Positions 1 to 8,557 of a DNA stretch of 64,000 bases are shown here, one piece after another. A program made the position numbers and the translations under genes. The stretch comes from Rubrivivax sp. SCN 71-131. Its GTDB lineage: Bacteria > Pseudomonadota > Gammaproteobacteria > Burkholderiales > Burkholderiaceae_C. The notes below the pieces were generated by a model that had not been told where the DNA came from, made no database searches, and saw only the letters and a list, made by a program, of their open reading frames with translations. The number at the start of each line of letters is the position of its first letter. The first letter of the stretch is position 1. The stretch lies in NCBI GenBank assembly GCA_001724995.1, contig MEFD01000018.1, forward strand, positions 62,001 through 126,000, written 5' to 3'.

Positions 1-81
1 GGCGAAGTCGACCTGCTGCAGCTCGATCTCCTGCTTGCCCAGCGGTGAGCGCAATTGCGTCAAGGGGGTGAGTTGCGTCAT
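1..81 (-). CDS. Partial hypothetical protein, N-terminus only
   Basis: Reading leftwards from an ATG at 81, 27 codons stay open to the window edge (start MTQLTPLTQLRSPLGKQEIE). The frame is divergent from dsrA, so the 235-base gap between them would hold both promoters. I see no strong Shine-Dalgarno sequence. The short polar N-terminus is not diagnostic of any family. The call rests only on an open frame, a plausible start and the divergent layout; it could be noise. Confidence 0.4.
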   Translation of the reverse strand, partial: MTQLTPLTQLRSPLGKQEIELQQVDFA

Positions 82-130
82 GTCACGCCGTGTCCAGGCC
101 GGCATTGAGCGTGAGCGCCCTGGCGCCGTC

Positions 131-216
131 CATACCCGGTACGGGTGAGCGTTGATAACCCATTCGGGTAGTGGCGTGCCACCCCTTCCGGTCTATCGTG
201 ACTAGCCACCCGGGTG
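131..216. promoter_or_regulatory. dsr upstream region with three ACCC/GGGT palindromes
   Basis: The 235-base gap between the divergent partial gene and dsrA has three short dyads with the same half-sites: ACCCG-GTA-CGGGT at 134-146, ACCC-ATTC-GGGT at 158-169 and CACCCGGGTG at 207-216. Recurring arms in one promoter region suggest operator sites for a dimeric regulator. NarL-type regulators bind TACC-type inverted heptamers, and a NarL-type gene lies at 14022-14687, but a match to that consensus is only partial. No convincing -35/-10 pair was found, so the promoter itself is not placed. Confidence 0.4.
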
Positions 217-316
217 ATGGCGTCGTCGTCGCCCCGCAGCCAGCATTCGAACCCTGACGACGCGGCCGGCACCCGACGCGGTGCGGCAGCCGCCCAGCCA
301 CCAGGAGACTCACGGC

Positions 317-1630
317 ATGGCCAAGAAACCGTACGACACGCCGAATCTCGACCAGCTCGAGGCCGGCCCCTGGCCGAGCTTCGTCACCGGCCTCAAGCGC
401 CTGGCACAGGACAAGGACTACGTCGTCGACCTGCTGGGCACGCTCGAGACCAGCTACCGCACCAAGAAGGGCTACTGGAAGGGCGGCACGGTGGGCGTGT
501 TCGGCTACGGCGGCGGCGTCATCCCGCGCTTCACCGAACTGAAGCACGAGGACGGCACGCCGGTCTACCCCGATGCCGCCGAATTCCACACCCTGCGCGT
601 GCAGCCGCCCCCGGGCATGCACTACACGACCGACGTGCTGCGCAAGATGTGCGACATCTGGGAGCGTCACGGCTCGGGGCTGATCGCCTTTCACGGCCAG
701 AGCGGAGACATCATGTTCCAGGGCGCCAGGACCGACAAGGTGCAGGCCGCCTTCGACGAGATCAACGAGCTCGGCTTCGACCTCGGCGGTGCCGGCCCCG
801 CGGTGCGCACCAGCATGAGCTGCGTCGGTGCCGCGCGCTGCGAGCAGAGCTGCTTCGACGAGGGGCGCGCGCATCGGCAGGTGATCAACACCTTCACCGA
901 CGACATCCACCGCCCGGCGCTGCCCTACAAGTTCAAGTTCAAGTTCAGCGGCTGCGCCAACGACTGCATGAACTCCATCCAGCGCGCCGACATGGCCGTC
1001 ATCGGCACCTGGCGCGACAACATGCGCAGCGACGAGGCGCTGGCGCGCCGGTGGTTCGAGCGGCACGGCATGAACGAGCTGGTGAACGACGTCGTCACGC
1101 GCTGCCCGACCAAGGCCATCCTGCTGAAGGAAGTGAAGGATCTGCGCGGCGACGGCCACCTCACCACCGTGAAGGTCAGCGACACGCACGCCCTGGAGAT
1201 CGACAACAAGGACTGCGTGCGCTGCATGCACTGCATCAACGTGATGACGGGTGCGCTCGCGCACGGCACCGACACCGGCGCCACCATCCTCATCGGCGGC
1301 AAGCGCACGCTCAAGATCGGCGACCTGATGGGCACCGTGGTCGTGCCCTTCCTGCCGCTGAAGACCGACGCGGACTACGAGGCGCTGGTCGACCTCGGGC
1401 GCAGGGTGATCGACTTCTTCGCCGAGAACGCGCTCGAGCACGAGCGCACCGGCGAGATGATCGAGCGCATCGGCCTCGTCAACTTCCTCGAGGGCGTGGG
1501 CCTCGAAGTCGACCCGCACATGGTGTCCAGCCCGCGCACCAACCCCTACGTGCGCACCGACGGCTGGGACGAGGAAGTCGCCAAGCTCGAGGCCAGGAAG
1601 CTGGCCGCCACGCAGGCCGGCACGGCCTGA
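317..1630 (+). CDS. dsrA: Dissimilatory (reverse-type) sulfite reductase alpha subunit
   Basis: Alpha subunit of cytoplasmic siroheme sulfite reductase DsrAB, here expected to run oxidatively, turning DsrC-bound sulfur into sulfite-level sulfur. The protein has 437 residues, normal for the family. The siroheme-[4Fe-4S] cysteines are C169, C175, C213 and C217 (Cx5C then Cx3C). The inserted ferredoxin domain uses C263, C300, C303 and C306. The start at 317 follows AGGAGA at 303-308; an upstream in-frame ATG at 281 has no such site. It heads a collinear operon reaching cobA. The presence of dsrEFH and dsrL with it marks the oxidative pathway. Confidence 0.97.
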   Translation: MAKKPYDTPNLDQLEAGPWPSFVTGLKRLAQDKDYVVDLLGTLETSYRTKKGYWKGGTVGVFGYGGGVIPRFTELKHEDGTPVYPDAAEFHTLRVQPPPGMHYTTDVLRKMCDIWERHGSGLIAFHGQSGDIMFQGARTDKVQAAFDEINELGFDLGGAGPAVRTSMSCVGAARCEQSCFDEGRAHRQVINTFTDDIHRPALPYKFKFKFSGCANDCMNSIQRADMAVIGTWRDNMRSDEALARRWFERHGMNELVNDVVTRCPTKAILLKEVKDLRGDGHLTTVKVSDTHALEIDNKDCVRCMHCINVMTGALAHGTDTGATILIGGKRTLKIGDLMGTVVVPFLPLKTDADYEALVDLGRRVIDFFAENALEHERTGEMIERIGLVNFLEGVGLEVDPHMVSSPRTNPYVRTDGWDEEVAKLEARKLAATQAGTA

Positions 1631-1650
1631 ACGACGCGAAGGACGCAGCC

Positions 1651-2718
1651 ATGGCCCAACGCACCCCGATCGAGAGCGGCGCACCGGACAACAAGCCGTT
1701 CCTGCACCCGACGCTGCTGAAGAACTACGGCAACTGGAGATACCACGATCGACCGCGCCCGGGTGTGCTGCACCATGTCGCGCACGGCGGCGACGAGGTC
1801 TGGACCGTGCGCGCGGGCACGCAGCGGCAGATGGACGTGCACACCGTGCGCCGGCTGTGCGACATCGCCGACACCTACGCCGACGGGCACGTGCGCTTCA
1901 CCATCCGCAGCAACATCGAGTTCATGGTCGCCGACCAGGCCAAGGTGGCGCCGCTGGTCGAGGCGCTCACGCGCGGCGGCTTTCCGGTCGGCGGCACCGG
2001 CAACTCGGTGTCGGCGATCTCGCATACCCAGGGCTGGCTGCACTGCGACATCCCCGGCACCGACGCCTCCGGCGCGGTGAAGGCGCTGATGGACGAGCTG
2101 CACGTGGAGTTCGTGCGCGAGGAGATGCCCAACCGCGTGCACCTTTCGACCAGCTGCTGCGAGATCAACTGCGGCGGCCAGGCCGACATCGCCATCGTCA
2201 TCCAGCACACCAAGCCGCCGAAGATCAACCACGACCTGGTGGCCAACGTGTGCGAGCGCCCGGCGGTGGTCGCGCGCTGCCCGGTGGCGGCGATCCGGCC
2301 GGCACTCGTCAACGGCAAGCCCAGCCTCGAGGTCGACGAGACCAAGTGCATCTGCTGCGGCGCCTGCTACCCGCCCTGCCCGCCGATGCAGATCAACGAC
2401 CCCGAGCATTCCAAGCTGGCGATCTGGGTCGGCGGCAAGAACTCCAACGCCCGCGCCAAGCCCACCTTCATGAAGATGGTGGCCAGCGGCCTGCCCAACA
2501 ACCCGCCGCGCTGGCCCGAGGTGAGCGCGATCGTGAAGAAGATCCTCTACACCTACAAGGAGGACGCGCGCTCCTGGGAGCGGCTGTCCGACTGGGTCGA
2601 GCGCATCGGCTGGCCGCGCTTCTTCGAGAAGTGCGACCTGCCCTTCACCAAGTACCTGATCGACGACTGGCGCGGCTCGCGCGCCAACCTCAACGCGTCG
2701 ACGCACATCCGCTTCTAG
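1651..2718 (+). CDS. dsrB: Dissimilatory (reverse-type) sulfite reductase beta subunit
   Basis: Beta subunit carrying the catalytically competent siroheme in DsrAB. It has 355 residues. Cysteines C132, C169, C170 and C174 match the siroheme-cluster ligands of the family, and a ferredoxin domain follows with C210 and C233/C236/C239 in a CxxCxxC run (C243 is an extra cysteine). It starts 20 bases after the dsrA stop with AAGGA just upstream, so dsrA and dsrB are clearly co-transcribed. The reading frame is intact, with no sign of decay. Confidence 0.97.
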   Translation: MAQRTPIESGAPDNKPFLHPTLLKNYGNWRYHDRPRPGVLHHVAHGGDEVWTVRAGTQRQMDVHTVRRLCDIADTYADGHVRFTIRSNIEFMVADQAKVAPLVEALTRGGFPVGGTGNSVSAISHTQGWLHCDIPGTDASGAVKALMDELHVEFVREEMPNRVHLSTSCCEINCGGQADIAIVIQHTKPPKINHDLVANVCERPAVVARCPVAAIRPALVNGKPSLEVDETKCICCGACYPPCPPMQINDPEHSKLAIWVGGKNSNARAKPTFMKMVASGLPNNPPRWPEVSAIVKKILYTYKEDARSWERLSDWVERIGWPRFFEKCDLPFTKYLIDDWRGSRANLNASTHIRF

Positions 2719-2724
2719 AACGCG

Positions 2725-3084
2725 ATGAAGCTCGCCCTGCTCGTCAGCGAAGGCCCGTACACCCATCAGGCCGGTGACACTGCCTACCAGTTCGCGGCCG
2801 CGGCGATCGCCAAGGGCCACGAGGTGATGCGCGTGTTCTTCTATCACGACGGCGTCTACAACGCGACGCGCCTGACCGAGCCGCCGCAGGACGACCGCCA
2901 CATCGTCAACCGCTGGTCGAAGCTGAACGAAGAGCACGGCGTCGACCTCGTGGTGTGCGTGGCCGCCGCGCTGCGCCGCGGCATCAAGGACGAGGTGCTG
3001 GCGCCGGGATTTCGCATCAGCGGCCTCGGGCAGCTCATCGACGCCGGCATCAAGGCCGAGCGCACCGTGACCTTCGGAGGCTGA
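2725..3084 (+). CDS. dsrE: Sulfurtransferase DsrE
   Basis: Subunit of the cytoplasmic DsrE2F2H2 sulfurtransferase that carries persulfide sulfur to DsrC. The 119-residue protein has the DsrE/TusD fold signature, and its cysteine falls at position 78 (DLVVCVAAA), the persulfide-bearing position known in Allochromatium vinosum DsrE. It starts only 6 bases after dsrB. The stop overlaps the first copy of a 9-base sequence, GGAGGCTGA, that recurs just before dsrF on the far side of an inserted-looking repeat. Confidence 0.95.
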   Translation: MKLALLVSEGPYTHQAGDTAYQFAAAAIAKGHEVMRVFFYHDGVYNATRLTEPPQDDRHIVNRWSKLNEEHGVDLVVCVAAALRRGIKDEVLAPGFRISGLGQLIDAGIKAERTVTFGG

Positions 3085-3166
3085 ATTGACGGCCCCCACA
3101 CTCACATTCGTTCGTTGCCCCCCGAGGGGGCGCAGCCTCCCTTGGGGCGGCCCGGCGGGAGGCTGA
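3085..3166. repeat. GC-rich double-hairpin repeat between dsrE and dsrF
   Basis: The dsrE-dsrF junction has an 83-base spacer, while most other gaps in the operon are under 50. It contains two perfect inverted repeats: GCCCCC/GGGGGC with a CGA loop at 3117-3131, and GCCTCCC/GGGAGGC at 3135-3163. From memory this resembles an interspersed extragenic repeat common in Comamonadaceae and Rubrivivax-like genomes. GGAGGCTGA occurs at 3076-3084 and again at 3158-3166, so the element looks inserted between two copies of a 9-base sequence. The 3' arm of the second hairpin is the ribosome-binding site of dsrF. Confidence 0.75.
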
Positions 3167-3167
3167 C

Positions 3168-3530
3168 ATGACGCAGAAGAAGTTCATGTTCGTCAACCGC
3201 AAGCCGCCCTATGGCACGATCTACGCGCTGGAGAGCCTGGAGGTCGTGCTCATCGCCGCCACCTTCGACCAGGACGTGAGCCTGGTCTTCGTCGACGACG
3301 GCGTGTGGGAGCTCGTCAAGGGCCAGGACACGCAGGGCATCGGCATCAAGAACCACAGCAAGACCTACCGCGCGCTCGAGGGCTACGACGTCGAGAAGCT
3401 CTACGTCGAGAAGGAATCGCTGCAGGCCCGCGGCCTGACCGAAGACGACCTGCTGGTCGACGTGCAGGTCCTCTGCAGCGCCGAGATGGCTGCGCTGATG
3501 GCCACGCAGGACGTGGTGCTGAGCTTTTGA
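3168..3530 (+). CDS. dsrF: Sulfurtransferase-complex subunit DsrF
   Basis: A 120-residue DsrF/TusC-family subunit of the DsrEFH persulfide-transfer complex. It has the family opening with FVNRKPPYGT and a cysteine late in the chain (QVLCSAEM). In DsrEFH the main sulfur carrier is DsrE, with DsrF structural. The start at 3168 is preceded by GGGAGG at 3157-3162, which is the 3' arm of the upstream repeat hairpin. Its translation could therefore depend on hairpin melting or on coupling from dsrE, which is unusual for this operon. Confidence 0.94.
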   Translation: MTQKKFMFVNRKPPYGTIYALESLEVVLIAATFDQDVSLVFVDDGVWELVKGQDTQGIGIKNHSKTYRALEGYDVEKLYVEKESLQARGLTEDDLLVDVQVLCSAEMAALMATQDVVLSF

Positions 3531-3541
3531 GGACGGGGCCC

Positions 3542-3841
3542 ATGCTGCACATCGTCAACCAGTCCCACACCGGGCGCGACGCCTTGTCGAGCTGCCTGCG
3601 CCTGGCCGGCGACGGCCACGCGCTGCTGCTGATCGAGGACGGCGTGCTGGCGGCAACGGCGGCCGCGGCCGCGGCCTCCGGCATCGCTGCCGCCCTGAAA
3701 CGGCTGAAGGTCTACGTGCTGCAGGGCGACGTCGCCGCGCGCGGGTGCGCCGCCCGCATGGCCGAAGGCGTGACCCTGCTCGACTACGGCGGCTTCGTCG
3801 ACCTCGTCGTCGAGCACCCGAGCAACCAGTCCTGGCTCTGA
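3542..3841 (+). CDS. dsrH: Sulfurtransferase-complex subunit DsrH
   Basis: A 99-residue DsrH/TusB-family subunit completing DsrEFH. It opens with MLHIVNQSHTG and carries a cysteine at about residue 18 (SSCLRLAG), the conserved position in DsrH. Residues around 38-50 form an alanine-rich stretch that makes it more GC-biased than its neighbours. It sits 11 bases after dsrF and 26 bases before dsrC, the usual dsrEFHC order of sulfur oxidisers. Confidence 0.92.
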   Translation: MLHIVNQSHTGRDALSSCLRLAGDGHALLLIEDGVLAATAAAAAASGIAAALKRLKVYVLQGDVAARGCAARMAEGVTLLDYGGFVDLVVEHPSNQSWL

Positions 3842-3867
3842 AGAGCCCACCCAAGGAGGCGAGCACC

Positions 3868-4200
3868 ATGCCCATCGAAATCAACGGCAACTCCATCGAG
3901 ACCGACGAGGAGGGCTACCTCGTCAACCTGGCCGACTGGAGCGAGGACATCGCCCACGAGATCGCCAAGTCCGAGAACCTGGAGATGACGCCCAACCACT
4001 GGGAGGTCGTCAACTTCCTGCGCGCGTACTACGACGAATACCAGATCGCGCCCGCGGTGCGCGTGCTGACCAAGGCCATCGGCAAGCAGCTCGGCGAGGA
4101 CAAGGGCAACAGCAAGTACCTCTACGAACTCTTCCCCTACGGCCCGGCCAAGCAGGCGTGCAAGATCGCCGGCCTGCCCAAGCCCACCGGTTGCGTGTAA
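3868..4200 (+). CDS. dsrC: Sulfur carrier protein DsrC (canonical)
   Basis: Small cytoplasmic carrier that receives persulfide from DsrEFH and presents a DsrC trisulfide to DsrAB and DsrMKJOP. It has 110 residues with both redox cysteines in the flexible C-terminal arm: C98 (QACKIAG) and the penultimate C109 (TGCV), 11 residues apart. It is the only one of three DsrC-family proteins in this window with the catalytic pair. A strong AAGGAGG at 3853-3859 precedes the ATG and fits high expression. Confidence 0.97.
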   Translation: MPIEINGNSIETDEEGYLVNLADWSEDIAHEIAKSENLEMTPNHWEVVNFLRAYYDEYQIAPAVRVLTKAIGKQLGEDKGNSKYLYELFPYGPAKQACKIAGLPKPTGCV

Positions 4201-4245
4201 GCGCATCCGGCACGACTTCCGGCTTGCGCAACACCGGCGACGACC

Positions 4246-4974
4246 ATGTCGGCGCTCGCGATCGGCTACGCCTTGCTCTTCTACGCCGCCGCGGCCATCT
4301 TCGTGGTCGGGCTGGCGCTGAAGATCCGCGTCTACTGGCGCACGCCCGCGCCGCTGAAGATCCCCACCACGCCGGCGCCGACCACCGCAACCGGCGTGGC
4401 CTTGCGCCTGACGCGCGAGGTGGTCTTCTTCGAGAGCCTGTTCAAGTCCAGCAAGTGGACCTGGGTCTTCGGCTGGCTGTTCCATGCCGCGCTGCTGCTG
4501 GTGCTGCTGCGCCATGTGCGCTATTTCCAGCAGCCGGTGTGGACGCCGATCGTCGCCGTGCAGTTTGTCGGCACCTACGCCGGCTTCGCGATGGTGGCCG
4601 GGCTGGCCGGCCTGTGGGCGCGGCGCTTCCTGGTCGACCGCGTGCGCTGGATCTCCACGCCGTCGGACCACCTGCACCTGGCGCTGCTGCTGGCGATCGC
4701 GCTGTCGGGCCTGACGCTGCGCTTCGTCGCGCACACCGACATCGTCGCCGTCAAGACCTTCATGCTCGGGCTCATGCGCCTGGACATCCAGCCGCTGCCG
4801 GCCGATCCGCTGCTGCTGCTGCACCTGGCGCTGGTGGCGCTGCTGATGATCGTCTTCCCGATCAGCAAGCTGATGCACGCGCCGGGGCTGCTCTTCAGCC
4901 CGACGCGCCACCAGATCGACAACCCGCGCGACGAACGCCACCAGGCCGCCTGGGCGGCTGCGCTCGAGCGCTGA
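4246..4974 (+). CDS. dsrM: DsrM, membrane cytochrome b subunit of DsrMKJOP
   Basis: NarI-like diheme cytochrome b that passes electrons between the quinone pool and DsrK. The 242-residue protein has about five hydrophobic segments (roughly 4-27, 72-92, 101-124, 142-162 and 188-208). Histidines at H80, H90, H142 or H144, H193 and H211 are candidate heme ligands. It sits 45 bases after dsrC and 11 before dsrK, in the usual dsrMK order. Confidence 0.92.
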   Translation: MSALAIGYALLFYAAAAIFVVGLALKIRVYWRTPAPLKIPTTPAPTTATGVALRLTREVVFFESLFKSSKWTWVFGWLFHAALLLVLLRHVRYFQQPVWTPIVAVQFVGTYAGFAMVAGLAGLWARRFLVDRVRWISTPSDHLHLALLLAIALSGLTLRFVAHTDIVAVKTFMLGLMRLDIQPLPADPLLLLHLALVALLMIVFPISKLMHAPGLLFSPTRHQIDNPRDERHQAAWAAALER

Positions 4975-4985
4975 GGGCCGCTGCG

Positions 4986-6518
4986 ATGGCCACCGCCAAG
5001 TTCGAGACGCCGGCGCTCCTGCCCGACGCGGTGATCCCGCCGCTGGCCGAAGGGGCGATGGCGCACAGCAAGCCCTTCGTGGCCTCGCCCGCGATCCAGC
5101 AGAACATCGGCTTTCCGGGCGAACTGAGCGCGGGCTGGGAGCAGCGCGCGCTCGACAAGATGGGCGAGCTGCTGGGCAAGTACCGCAGCTTGCGCGTCTA
5201 CATGGACGCCTGCGTGCACTGCGGCGCCTGCAGCGACAAGTGCCACTACTTCCTGGGCACCGGCGACCCGAAGAACATGCCGGTGGCGCGCCAGGAGCTG
5301 ATGCGCGGCGTCTACCGGCGTCATTTCACCTTCGCCGGCAGGCACTTCCCGAAGCTGGTGGGCGCGAAGGACCTGAGCCGGGAACTGCTGGATGAGTGGT
5401 ACAGCTACTACCACCAGTGCTCCGAATGCCGGCGCTGCAGCGTCTTCTGCCCCTACGGCATCGACACCGCCGAGGTGACGATGGCCGCGCGCGAGATCAT
5501 GGACGCGGTCGGCGTGGGCCAGAAGTACAGCAACGAGATCATCGCCAAGGTGCACAAGGTCGGCAACAACCTGGGCCTGCCCGGCCCGGCGCTGCTCGAC
5601 ACGCTGCAAGGCCTGGAAGAGGACGTCAAGGACGACACCGGCGTCGACGTGCGCTATCCGCTGGACGTCAAGGGCGCCGAGGTGCTGCTCATCACGCCCA
5701 GCGCCGACTTCTTCGCCGAGCCGCATGTCGAGAGCCTGATCGGCTACGGCAAGGTGTTCCACGCCGCGGGCGTCAGCTGGACGCTTTCGGCCAAGGCCAG
5801 CGAGGCCGGCAACTTCGGCATGTTCATCGGCAACTACGAGCAGCTGCGCAAGATCGCGCTGCGCATCCGCGAGGCGGCGCTGGAGCTCGGCGTCAAGCGC
5901 ATCGTGGTCGGCGAATGCGGCCACGCCTGGCGCGTCGCCTACAGCTTCTGGAACACGCTGGTGGGCATCGGCGCCGGCGCCAAGGATCCGTTCGCGATCG
6001 AGTTGCAGAACCAGCTCGACCCCCGCTTCAAGCAGCCGATGCACATCTGCGAGCTGACGCACGAGCTCATCACCCGCGGTGCGCTGCAGTTCGACAAGGA
6101 GAAGAACGACCACCGCATCGTCACCTTCCACGACTCGTGCAACGTCGCGCGTGCCTCGCGCATGGGCGACGTGCCCGGCGGCCAGTTCACGATCCCGCGC
6201 GACATCATCCGCGCCGTCGCCAACCGGTTCCACGACATGGCGCCGGGCACCACGCACGAGGCCACGTTCTGCTGCGGCGGTGGCGGCGGCCTGCTCACCG
6301 ACGACCTGCTGGAGCTGCGGGTGAAGGGCGCACTGCCGCGCATGCAGGCGCTGAAGACCGTCGCCGAGCAGCATGGCGTCAACTTCATGGCCACCATCTG
6401 CGCCATCTGCAAGGCCCAGTTCTCGAAGGTGCTGCCCTACTACGGCTTCGACATGGGCATGGTCGGCGGCGTGCACCAGCTCGTCAGCACCGCCATCCGC
6501 CTGGGCGCGGCGCGCTGA
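4986..6518 (+). CDS. dsrK: DsrK, HdrD-like iron-sulfur catalytic subunit
   Basis: Cytoplasm-facing subunit of DsrMKJOP, related to heterodisulfide reductase HdrD, thought to act on DsrC. It has 510 residues. Two ferredoxin-type cluster motifs lie near the N-terminus: C76-C79-C82-C86 (CVHCGACSDKC) and a second near residues 145-155 (CSECRRCSVFC). Toward the C-terminus HDSCNVAR, FCCGGGGG and CAIC supply the catalytic CCG-type cluster site. It starts 11 bases after dsrM. Confidence 0.95.
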   Translation: MATAKFETPALLPDAVIPPLAEGAMAHSKPFVASPAIQQNIGFPGELSAGWEQRALDKMGELLGKYRSLRVYMDACVHCGACSDKCHYFLGTGDPKNMPVARQELMRGVYRRHFTFAGRHFPKLVGAKDLSRELLDEWYSYYHQCSECRRCSVFCPYGIDTAEVTMAAREIMDAVGVGQKYSNEIIAKVHKVGNNLGLPGPALLDTLQGLEEDVKDDTGVDVRYPLDVKGAEVLLITPSADFFAEPHVESLIGYGKVFHAAGVSWTLSAKASEAGNFGMFIGNYEQLRKIALRIREAALELGVKRIVVGECGHAWRVAYSFWNTLVGIGAGAKDPFAIELQNQLDPRFKQPMHICELTHELITRGALQFDKEKNDHRIVTFHDSCNVARASRMGDVPGGQFTIPRDIIRAVANRFHDMAPGTTHEATFCCGGGGGLLTDDLLELRVKGALPRMQALKTVAEQHGVNFMATICAICKAQFSKVLPYYGFDMGMVGGVHQLVSTAIRLGAAR

Positions 6519-6590
6519 ACGCCGCACCGGGCAGCCAACCGGGCACAGGCCACCCGTCGTCCACGCACCCCACTCCTGAGGAGCCGCGCC

Positions 6591-8552
6591 ATGTCCCAAC
6601 CCACGGCCCAGATCCAACCGCTGACCTTCCGCCGCTTCCGGGACGGCGACCACGAGATCCGTCGCTGGCAGGAGCAGATCTTCGACGCCGACCACTCGCA
6701 CAAGTGCCCGACCTACATCCAGAGCACGCCGCCCTGCCAGAGTTCGTGCCCCTCGGGTGAGGACATCCGCGGCTACCTGAACATCGTGCGCGGCATCGAG
6801 AAGCCGCCCGCGGGCATGAAGTGGCAGGAATACGCCTGGCGCCGCCTGACCGAGGCCAACCCGCTGCCCGCGGTGATGGGGCGCGTGTGCCCGGCGCCCT
6901 GCGAATCGGGCTGCAACCGCAATCAGGTCGACGACTTCGTCGGCATCAACTCGGTCGAGCATTTCCTCGGCGAATGGGCCAACGCCAACGGCCTGGCCTT
7001 TCCCGCGCCCGAGACGCAGAGCGGCAGGACCGTGGCCGTGATCGGCGGCGGCCCGGCCGGGCTGTCGGCAGCCTACCAGCTGGCACGCAAGGGCCACGCG
7101 GTGACGATCTTCGACGAGCGCCCCGAACTCGGCGGCATGATGCGCTACGGCATCCCGGGCTTTCGCACGCCGCGCGCGGTGCTCGACGCCGAGATCCAGC
7201 GCATTCTCGACCTCGGCATCGGCGTGCGCTGCGGCACGCGCATCGGCACCGACATCACGCTCGAGCAGATCGAGGCCGAGTTCGACGCCGTCTTCCTGGG
7301 GCTGGGCGCGCAGAGCGGGCGCGCACTGGCGGTGGAGGGCGGGCAGGCGCCCAACGTCGTCACCGCCACCGCCTTCCTGAAGGCCTTCAACGACGGCCGG
7401 CTGCAGCACGTGGGCGCGCGCGTGGTCGTGGTCGGCGGTGGCGACACCTCGGTCGACGTCGCCACCGTGGCGCGGCGCCTGGGCCAGATCGACCAGGCGC
7501 ACGAGTCCGACCGCCCCGAGAACGCCATCGCCGCCGGCAGCGGCTTTGCCGCCCACGACGCCGCGCTGCTGTCGCGCCGCCGCGGCGCCGAGGTCACGCT
7601 GACCAGCGTCTTCGCCATCGACAAGATGCAGGCCAGCAAGCACGAGGTCGAGCATGCGCTGGCCGAGGGCATCGCCATCCGCGGCGGCCTGGCGCCGGTG
7701 GCGGTGCGGCGCGGCGCCGACGGCCGCGCCACCGCGCTGCGCGTCATCCGCTGCGAAGCGAAGATCGTCGGCGGCAAGCTCGATATCAAGCCCATCGCCG
7801 GCTCCGAGGAGGACATCGAAGCCGACCTCATCGTTTCGGCCATCGGCCAGGCGGTGGACTTCACCGGGCTCGAGGTGCTCGACAACGGCAAGGGCGCGGT
7901 CAGCGCCGACCGCAACTACCAGGTCGCGGGCCGGCCGGGCATGTTCTGCGGCGGCGACGTCATCCGTCCGCACCTGCTGACCACGGCGATCGGCCATGGT
8001 GCCATCGCCGCCGAGGGCATCGACCGCCACCTGCGTGGCGAGCCCCAGGAAAAGCGCCCCAAGGTCGACGTGCACCGCTTCGACCTGATGCGCAAGATGG
8101 TCGAGAAGGGGCTGCCGCTGACCGCCATCGACGAGCCGCTGCGCGGCACCGACCGCTCCAGCGGCGCGGTGCACAACTTCGACGACCGCAGCGATCGCCA
8201 CGTCATCTCGCACAGGGAGCTCTTCCTCGGCCACTTCCCGCATGTGCCGCGCAACCCGCGCCAGGTGCTGATGCTCGATGGCGCGCAGGCGCTGAACAAC
8301 TTCGAGGAGCGGCTGGTGCCGCTGCTCGAGGCGCAGGCGCAGGCCGAGAGCCGCCGCTGCATGAGCTGCGGGCTTTGCTTCGAGTGCGACAACTGCGTCG
8401 TCTACTGCCCGCAGAAGGCGGTCTTCAAGGTCAAGAAGAGCCAGGCCACGACGGGCCGCTATGTCGACACCGACTACGCCAGGTGCATCGGCTGTCACAT
8501 CTGCAAGGATGTCTGCCCCACCGGCTACATCCAGATGGGCCTTGGGGAGTAG
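6591..8552 (+). CDS. dsrL: DsrL, NAD(P)H:acceptor iron-sulfur flavoprotein
   Basis: GltD-like flavoprotein that accepts electrons from DsrAB and reduces NAD(P)+ during sulfur oxidation. It has 653 residues. An N-terminal cysteine-rich domain (CPTYIQ, CQSSCPSG, CPAPCESGCNRN) is followed by an FAD site (VIGGGPAGLSAA, near residue 148) and an NAD(P) site (VVVVGGGDTSVD, near residue 280). The C-terminal ferredoxin domain holds two [4Fe-4S] motifs (CMSCGLCFECDNC with CP, and CIGCHICKDVCP). A TGAGGAG site at 6577-6583 supports the start. Its presence is a marker of oxidative Dsr systems, though not absolute. Confidence 0.95.
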   Translation: MSQPTAQIQPLTFRRFRDGDHEIRRWQEQIFDADHSHKCPTYIQSTPPCQSSCPSGEDIRGYLNIVRGIEKPPAGMKWQEYAWRRLTEANPLPAVMGRVCPAPCESGCNRNQVDDFVGINSVEHFLGEWANANGLAFPAPETQSGRTVAVIGGGPAGLSAAYQLARKGHAVTIFDERPELGGMMRYGIPGFRTPRAVLDAEIQRILDLGIGVRCGTRIGTDITLEQIEAEFDAVFLGLGAQSGRALAVEGGQAPNVVTATAFLKAFNDGRLQHVGARVVVVGGGDTSVDVATVARRLGQIDQAHESDRPENAIAAGSGFAAHDAALLSRRRGAEVTLTSVFAIDKMQASKHEVEHALAEGIAIRGGLAPVAVRRGADGRATALRVIRCEAKIVGGKLDIKPIAGSEEDIEADLIVSAIGQAVDFTGLEVLDNGKGAVSADRNYQVAGRPGMFCGGDVIRPHLLTTAIGHGAIAAEGIDRHLRGEPQEKRPKVDVHRFDLMRKMVEKGLPLTAIDEPLRGTDRSSGAVHNFDDRSDRHVISHRELFLGHFPHVPRNPRQVLMLDGAQALNNFEERLVPLLEAQAQAESRRCMSCGLCFECDNCVVYCPQKAVFKVKKSQATTGRYVDTDYARCIGCHICKDVCPTGYIQMGLGE

Positions 8553-8557
8553 GACCC

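Noticed and set aside
152-199. TTGATA (152-157) as a dsr -35 element
   Set aside because: No acceptable -10 lies 16-18 bases downstream; TATCGT at 194-199 is too far away. Left as a regulatory region without a placed promoter.
4575-8498. Very long open frame on the minus strand across dsrM, dsrK and dsrL
   Set aside because: It is a shadow of strong codon bias in a GC-rich genome; the translation is rich in Ala, Arg, Asp, His and Val with no motif, and the plus-strand genes are unambiguous.
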